The notes beneath the pieces are model-generated. The model saw only the letters and a list, made by a program, of their open reading frames with translations, searched no databases and was not told the origin of the DNA. DNA of 27,184 bases from a virus, in the IMG/VR virus record IMGVR_UViG_3300035670_001064, positions 1 to 27,184 of that record, one strand, 5' to 3'. Shown piece by piece: positions 23,476 through 27,184 of this stretch. Every line of letters begins with the position of its first letter. Position 1 is the stretch's first letter. A program made the position numbers and the translations under genes.

Positions 23476-23675
23476 AACAACAAGCAAAGGTTTTAAGCGA
23501 AGCAAATGAACTTACAAGGTTAATGATTAGACACTATTTACAAAAACACGAATTAAGCCTAAATGCTTTTTCTAAGTTAGTAGATATTAAACAACCTAAC
23601 CTTCATAAGTTTCTAAATGGAAGTAATCTATCAAGTAAGTCAATCGAAAAGTTAGGTGAATTTTTTAGCAAATAA
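23472..23675 (+). CDS. small XRE-like helix-turn-helix regulator
   Basis: 67 residues: IRHYLQKHELSLNAFSKLVD, IKQPNLHKFLNG and SNLSSKSIEKLGEFF give a Cro/CI-type five-helix HTH with QPNLHKFLNG as recognition helix. It is too short for an added dimer domain. It is last in the recombination operon, just before a structured trailer and terminator, and probably controls early or middle promoters. It could be a Cro-like switch protein. Confidence 0.75.
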   Translation: MKQQAKVLSEANELTRLMIRHYLQKHELSLNAFSKLVDIKQPNLHKFLNGSNLSSKSIEKLGEFFSK

Positions 23676-23733
23676 ACTTGCTCTGGTTAATGGATTGTGA
23701 AACACGGTCGCCCACACTGTAGCAGGTCTTTTC
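23676..23733 (+). other. structured 3' trailer before terminator
   Basis: About 58 bases with no ORF. ACTTGCT (23676-23682) can pair with AGCAGGT (23721-23727, one wobble), enclosing a TGTG/CACA helix. It may be a stabilising 3' end or the body of a small RNA ending at the adjacent terminator. No promoter is seen directly before it. Confidence 0.3.
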
Positions 23734-23765
23734 AAGCGGAACGTAAAAAATTCCGCTTTTTTTTT
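23734..23765 (+). terminator. intrinsic terminator of recombination operon
   Basis: Perfect 8-bp stem AAGCGGAA / TTCCGCTT with a 9-base A-rich loop and a run of eight T. It ends the operon begun at 20885 and separates it from the last early promoter. Confidence 0.9.
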
Positions 23766-23773
23766 AAATTATT

Positions 23774-23803
23774 TTGTAGTTATATTAAAAAGTATTATAT
23801 TTG
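23774..23803 (+). promoter_or_regulatory. early promoter with conserved leader (copy 4)
   Basis: TTG (23774-23776), a 19-base spacer containing TTATATTAAAAAGTAT, then TATATTTG (23796-23803), and a 23-base leader with CAACAATTAAAACTAAAAATT before the ATG at 23827. It drives the operon with the sigma-like factor, methyltransferase and, possibly, the terminase genes. Confidence 0.85.
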
Positions 23804-23826
23804 TTCAACAATTAAAACTAAAAATT

Positions 23827-24183
23827 ATGAAAGATTTATTTAAAAAATGCCCTGAGTGCGATGCAAGTGGTTATGTAACAGTAGATATTAACGATACTGA
23901 TATACCTTACGAGCAAAACGAAATTGATTACACTTGTATGGTTTGCGATGGAACTGGCGGGGTAGTAGATAAAGACGAACTACTTGAGAAAATAGACCAA
24001 GTAAATGATTTAATACAAGGTATGCAGGTAAGAATGCGTTGCCATTCGGATACTATTAAGCATTGTAAAAAAGGAATGTTGGACCAATTAGCTGAAAAAT
24101 ACGTCTATAAGTTAGAAATTTGTAGTTTAGCTTTAGGGCGTTTGATGAACTATAAAAGAAAATTGTATAACTTAGTTGCGTGA
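23827..24183 (+). CDS. zinc-finger protein with DnaJ-like Cys repeats
   Basis: 118 residues. Two Cys pairs in the first 45 residues, CPECDASGYV and CMVCDGTGGVV, follow the CxxCxxxG pattern of DnaJ-type zinc fingers and would bind one zinc. A helical region (LLEKIDQVNDLIQGMQVRMR) and a basic end (LMNYKRKLYNLVA) follow. It may bind DNA or protein as an early regulator. It is first in its operon and ends overlapping a GTG start. Confidence 0.65.
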   Translation: MKDLFKKCPECDASGYVTVDINDTDIPYEQNEIDYTCMVCDGTGGVVDKDELLEKIDQVNDLIQGMQVRMRCHSDTIKHCKKGMLDQLAEKYVYKLEICSLALGRLMNYKRKLYNLVA

Positions 24184-24380
24184 GAATATTGTTAATACTT
24201 TTATTTCCTTTTATAATAGCCTTATTCGTTTTGGATAGGGCTGTTTTGCTTTTTGCGTGGAACATACCAAGTATTACGATTCATAAATGGTTGTTTAACG
24301 AATACGAAATGGGTAAAAGCTTAGTTCGTGTTATTATAGGAATGATTGTTGTTTTAATGCTTATTTTAATTGGACTCTAA
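24180..24380 (+). CDS. small membrane protein with GTG start, unknown
   Basis: 66 residues from GTG, which overlaps the preceding TGA (GTGA). Two hydrophobic spans are clear: residues about 2-28 (ILLILLFPFIIALFVLDRAV) and 49-66 (VRVIIGMIVVLMLILIGL). No family recognised. Its end overlaps the sigma-like gene by 11 bases. GTG was kept because no ATG occurs before the first span and coupling favours it. Confidence 0.55.
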   Translation: MRILLILLFPFIIALFVLDRAVLLFAWNIPSITIHKWLFNEYEMGKSLVRVIIGMIVVLMLILIGL

Positions 24381-24912
24381 TCAATTTCTGAATGACTTGT
24401 ATGTTGAACATAAACACTGGATTAAGGTAGTTAAATCGTTTGGCGAATATAGTTTAGCTGAAGATATAGTTCAAGAAATGTATTTAAAGTTAGCAAAACA
24501 CGAAAACAAAGAAAGATTTTATCGAAATGGAGTTGTTTATAAGGGGTTTATTTGGATTGTTTTGAGAAATATGTATTACGACTTCGAAAAAAGTAAGCAC
24601 AAGCTACAAAAAGTCGATATAACGGAGGCAATACAATTAATAGATGAAAGTGATCCAAACGAAAAGACGGAAGCACAAATAGAATTAGAAAACAAAATAA
24701 ATAAGACTGTAGATAGTTGGCACTGGTATGACAAAATGCTTTATGAACTTTACCGCGATTCAGGAATGAGTACACGCCAAATAGAAAAACATACTGGAAT
24801 CAGTTTTAAATCGGTATGGCAGACGTTAAAGTATTGTAAGGATAGTTTAAAAATAGAAGTCGGAGAGCATTACGAGGACTACAAAAACGAGGATTACGAA
24901 TTAATAAAATAA
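24370..24912 (+). CDS. sigma-70-like transcription factor (short)
   Basis: 180 residues from TTG, the only plausible start: it overlaps the preceding gene, and the first in-frame ATG lies inside region 2. FGEYSLAEDIVQEMYLKLAK (residues about 24-43) is a region 2 core, followed by KGFIWIVLRNMYYDFEKSKH (about 58-77). YDKMLYELYRDSGMSTRQIE, then KHTGISFKSVWQTLKYCKDS (about 120-160), is a region 4-like HTH. It has the two-domain size of ECF sigma factors. It may direct RNA polymerase to late promoters, an inference; none were recognised in the late region. Confidence 0.75.
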   Translation: MDSNQFLNDLYVEHKHWIKVVKSFGEYSLAEDIVQEMYLKLAKHENKERFYRNGVVYKGFIWIVLRNMYYDFEKSKHKLQKVDITEAIQLIDESDPNEKTEAQIELENKINKTVDSWHWYDKMLYELYRDSGMSTRQIEKHTGISFKSVWQTLKYCKDSLKIEVGEHYEDYKNEDYELIK

Positions 24913-24915
24913 AAC

Positions 24916-25314
24916 ATGGCAAGAAAAAGACGAACAAAGGCTGAGATATTAGCAGCACAAAGCGAAGGATTAGGAGACACAGTAGAGAAAGTTCTCGAAG
25001 TAACTGGAGTAGCAAAAGTAGCTAAATGGATTCTCGGAGAAGACTGCGGATGCGATGAACGAAAAGCAAAGTTAAACGAGTTGTTTCCGTACAGAAAGGC
25101 GAAGTGTTTAGAACAAGCTGAGTACGATTGGTTAAAAGAATGGTTTGACAAAAAGGCGGAAGTAATAAAGCCAAGTGAACAAAAAATGATACTAAACATT
25201 CATTCAAGAGTGTTTGGAGTACGCAACGAACCAACTTCATGCGGAAGCTGTATTTTAGAAAGAGTAAACCAATTAAAACAAGTTTATAACACTTACGAAA
25301 ACACGGGCGAATAA
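24916..25314 (+). CDS. Cys-containing phage protein next to sigma-like gene, unknown
   Basis: 132 residues. A basic N-terminus (MARKRRTKAEILAAQSEGLG) is followed by a helix and EDCGCDERKAKLNELFPYRK with Cys residues, and by SCGSCILERVNQLKQVYNTY near the end. The two Cys clusters may share a metal. I recognise GLGDTVEKV...DCGCD.RK..LN..FPY as frequent just after sigma-like genes in Bacteroidota phages, so the two could work together in late transcription. No function is proven. Confidence 0.6.
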   Translation: MARKRRTKAEILAAQSEGLGDTVEKVLEVTGVAKVAKWILGEDCGCDERKAKLNELFPYRKAKCLEQAEYDWLKEWFDKKAEVIKPSEQKMILNIHSRVFGVRNEPTSCGSCILERVNQLKQVYNTYENTGE

Positions 25315-25315
25315 A

Positions 25316-25516
25316 GTGTGTACTTTCTTAAAAAGCGATTATTACATAGTATTTATGAACCCAAGTAAACATAAATCAGACTGGAACGCTTTAAGGTTAA
25401 TAATGAAAGTAACAGAAATAAATTACTGTGTGTTCATAGATTACTCAATAGACTTTATGGAAATACACGGAGTAGAAAAAGACGAATTCAAATTATATAC
25501 TTACAACCCTAATTAA
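25316..25516 (+). CDS. small protein, unknown
   Basis: 66 residues from GTG, one base after the preceding stop; an ATG at 25355 gives a 53-residue alternative (MNPSKHKSDWNALRLIMKVT). The protein is Tyr/Ile/Asp-rich, with LRLIMKVTEINYCVFIDYSI and DFMEIHGVEKDEFKLYTYNP. There is no domain I know. It lies between the sigma-linked gene and the methyltransferase, ending directly at the latter's ATG. Confidence 0.5.
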   Translation: MCTFLKSDYYIVFMNPSKHKSDWNALRLIMKVTEINYCVFIDYSIDFMEIHGVEKDEFKLYTYNPN

Positions 25517-26704
25517 ATGCAAATAGTAAAAATAAGCGAGGTTAAACTAAACCCAAAGAACCCAAGAATAATAAAAGACGGAAAATTTCAAAAATTAGTT
25601 AAGTCTATCCAAGAGTTTCCTGATATGCTAAATAAACGCCCGTTAGTGGTTTTTACTGACGTTGATAATAAATACGTTGTCTTAGGTGGTAATATGCGCT
25701 TAAAAGCCTGTAAAGAGATAGGATTAAAAGAAATACCTATTATAGTAGCTGACGAATGGACTGAGGAACAAAAAAACGAATTCTTAATAAAAGATAATGT
25801 AGGTTTTGGAGAATGGGATTGGGATAGTTTAGCAAATGAATGGGACGCTGAAAAGTTAGACGATTGGGGCTTGGATTTACCAGTTGATTTAAGCGTTCAA
25901 GAAGAACTTGAAGCTGAAGAAGATGACTTTGATGTTCCTGAAGGTGGTATTGAAACGGATATTGTTTTAGGCGATTTATTCGAAATAGGTGAACATCGTT
26001 TACTTTGTGGAGATAGTACTCAAACCGATACATTTGAAAAGTTAATGCAAGGAGAGTTAGCTGATATGGTTGTAACCGATCCACCTTATAATGTTGCTTA
26101 TGAAGGTGGAACAAAAGAAAAGTTAACTATTGAAAATGACTCAATGAGTAATGATGACTTTTATAAATTCCTTTACGATTTTTACACAGCACTTTCGACA
26201 GCAGTAAAAAAAGGGGGAGCAATTTATGTTTGGCATGCTTCTTCAGAAATAATAAACTTTGCTAAAGCATTTGTTGATTCAGGATGGTTATTAAAACAGC
26301 AGTTGATTTGGGTTAAAAGTTCAATGGTAATGGGTAGACAAGATTACCAATGGAAACACGAACCTTGCTTATATGGTTGGTTAAAAGGAGATAGCCATAA
26401 ATGGTATTCAGATAGAAAACAAACAACAGTTATTGAATGGGATAAACCACAAAGAAATGGAGAACATCCTACAATGAAGCCAATAGGTTTATTTTCTTAT
26501 CAAATAGAAAACTCTTCTAAAATAGGAGATATTATAATAGATGCTTTTGGAGGTAGTGGAACAACTATGGTGGCTTGTGAACAAATAAAACGCAAAGCAA
26601 GAGTTATTGAATACGACCCTAAGTATTGCCAAGTTATAATTGATAGGATGAAAAAACTTGACCCGAGTTTAGTTATTAAGAAGAATGGAGTTGAAATTAA
26701 ATAA
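25517..26704 (+). CDS. ParB-domain/DNA methyltransferase fusion (N4/N6 type)
   Basis: 395 residues. Residues 1-90 form a ParB/Srx-like nuclease-fold domain (ISEVKLNPKNPRIIKDGKFQ, VVLGGNMRLKACKEIGLKEI), with GGNMR in place of the usual GGHRR. Residues about 145-380 form a DNA methyltransferase: TDPPY catalytic motif (187-191), HPTMKPIGL (317-325) and SAM-binding FGGSGTT (344-350). DPPY before FxGxG places it in the beta class. No restriction enzyme is next to it, so it is probably an orphan that protects phage DNA or marks packaging sites. A Glu/Asp-rich linker joins the domains. Confidence 0.85.
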   Translation: MQIVKISEVKLNPKNPRIIKDGKFQKLVKSIQEFPDMLNKRPLVVFTDVDNKYVVLGGNMRLKACKEIGLKEIPIIVADEWTEEQKNEFLIKDNVGFGEWDWDSLANEWDAEKLDDWGLDLPVDLSVQEELEAEEDDFDVPEGGIETDIVLGDLFEIGEHRLLCGDSTQTDTFEKLMQGELADMVVTDPPYNVAYEGGTKEKLTIENDSMSNDDFYKFLYDFYTALSTAVKKGGAIYVWHASSEIINFAKAFVDSGWLLKQQLIWVKSSMVMGRQDYQWKHEPCLYGWLKGDSHKWYSDRKQTTVIEWDKPQRNGEHPTMKPIGLFSYQIENSSKIGDIIIDAFGGSGTTMVACEQIKRKARVIEYDPKYCQVIIDRMKKLDPSLVIKKNGVEIK

Positions 26705-26724
26705 CAGCACAATTACAGCACAAT
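26704..26724 (+). repeat. 11-base-period tandem repeat at small terminase start
   Basis: Two copies of ACAGCACAAT (26704-26713 and 26715-26724) at an 11-base period, starting on the methyltransferase stop and ending in the terminase ATG. A third AGCACAAT occurs at 26810-26817 inside the terminase gene. Spacing of one helical turn fits a protein-binding site, for example for packaging initiation, but this is inference. Confidence 0.5.
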
Positions 26725-27055
26725 GGGAGCAAAAGATATTGAACAACATAAATTCCAGAAAGGCGAAAGCGGAAACCCTAATGGAAGACCTAAAGGTGCC
26801 AAGAACAGAAGCACAATAGCAAAGTATTGGTTAGAAGTTAATCAAAAGTTAAAGAACCCTTTAACTAACCAAGAAGAAACAATGAGTCAAGAAGATTTAA
26901 TGACTTTGGCGTTAATTAAAAAAGCACGTGAAGGAGATGTTGCTGCTTACAAAGCATTAATGGATAGCGGTTATGGTGCGCCATTACAACAAATAGAACA
27001 AACAATATTAGAACAACCATTATTTCCTGATGTTCAAGAGAACGACCGCGACTAA
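26723..27055 (+). CDS. terS: terminase small subunit-like protein (DUF5681 N-terminus)
   Basis: 110 residues. The N-terminus FQKGESGNPNGRPKGAKNRS is the DUF5681 signature often found at the start of small terminase-like proteins in Bacteroidota phages. A helical middle (EDLMTLALIKKAREGDVAAY, KALMDSGYGAPLQQIEQTIL) and an acidic end follow. It recognises phage DNA and loads the large subunit during packaging. The large terminase begins 26 bases before its stop in another frame, confirming the pair. Confidence 0.75.
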   Translation: MGAKDIEQHKFQKGESGNPNGRPKGAKNRSTIAKYWLEVNQKLKNPLTNQEETMSQEDLMTLALIKKAREGDVAAYKALMDSGYGAPLQQIEQTILEQPLFPDVQENDRD

Positions 27056-27184
27056 CAAGGTTCTTGCTTTAAAAAGACGAACTAAAATAATACAAGGAGG
27101 CACGGCAGCTTCAAAAACGTATTCTATTTTAGCAGTCTTAATAAACAAAGCAATACAACAACCTAACTTAGAAATAAGCGTAGT
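27030..27184 (+). CDS. terL: terminase large subunit, N-terminal part (cut by window edge)
   Basis: 51 residues visible from the ATG overlapping the small terminase gene. A basic N-terminus (MFKRTTATNKVLALKRRTKI) precedes GGTAASKT (residues 23-30), a Walker A variant typical of phage terminase ATPases, and SILAVLINKAIQ. The rest of the ATPase and nuclease lies beyond the window. It packages DNA into the prohead. The 26-base overlap with the small subunit gene suggests coupled translation. Confidence 0.8.
   Translation, partial: MFKRTTATNKVLALKRRTKIIQGGTAASKTYSILAVLINKAIQQPNLEISV

Noticed and set aside
24894-25199. Minus-strand open frame of 101 codons
   Set aside because: It lies wholly opposite well-supported + strand genes, has no promoter or leader, and no recognisable protein features.
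25740-26114. Minus-strand open frame of 124 codons
   Set aside because: It lies inside the ParB-methyltransferase gene and is Leu/His/Gln-rich in the manner of antisense translation.
1-27184. Search for CRISPR arrays, integrase and attachment sites
   Set aside because: No regularly spaced repeats, no tyrosine or serine recombinase motifs, and no tRNA-end-like duplication were seen.

Overview
The window is a stretch of a tailed double-stranded DNA phage (or prophage) of a Bacteroidota host, most likely a Flavobacterium-like bacterium. The evidence is AT-rich DNA, A-rich leaders without Shine-Dalgarno sequences, several promoters of the Bacteroidota TTG / TAnnTTTG type, and protein families typical of flavobacterial phages. 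Every gene I can support is on the + strand. Genes are tightly packed, often with ATGA or TAATG overlaps. The long-tail proteins (tape measure, tube-like, terminator-like) point to a siphovirus. No integrase, tRNA or CRISPR array was seen, so lifestyle cannot be decided.

Layout: (1) 1-6577, tail completion and tail tip genes, then the tape measure. (2) 6589-13132, head genes: XkdF-type protease, small proteins, scaffold-like protein, major capsid, tube-like protein, portal with an extra C-terminal domain, head-tail connector. Terminators follow the capsid and tube-like genes. (3) 13193-16084, appendage genes, then lysis genes: holin-like, CHAP-like endolysin, and a small protein with a strongly cationic amphipathic end. 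(4) 16085-20182, a promoter/terminator junction, a block of very small early genes, a candidate structured RNA, then replication genes (DUF6291-type protein, RecA/DnaB-like ATPase, HTH protein, NinG). (5) 20230-23675, an HTH-like regulator and a recombination operon (ERF annealing protein, YqaJ/lambda-type exonuclease, SSB-like protein, HTH regulator). (6) 23827-27184, zinc-finger protein, membrane protein, sigma-like factor, ParB-methyltransferase fusion, small terminase, and the cut-off start of the large terminase.

Large terminase lies at the right edge and tail genes at the left edge. A circular or terminally redundant genome would therefore join packaging to tail genes just outside the window. 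The order (tail, protease, scaffold, capsid, tube, portal, connector) differs from the common terminase-portal-protease-capsid-tail order.

The main non-gene signals are four near-identical promoter-plus-leader modules at the heads of early operons, two promoter-terminator units without genes (one with a possible pseudoknot), a strand-biased AAACACGA word, and a tandem repeat just before the small terminase.
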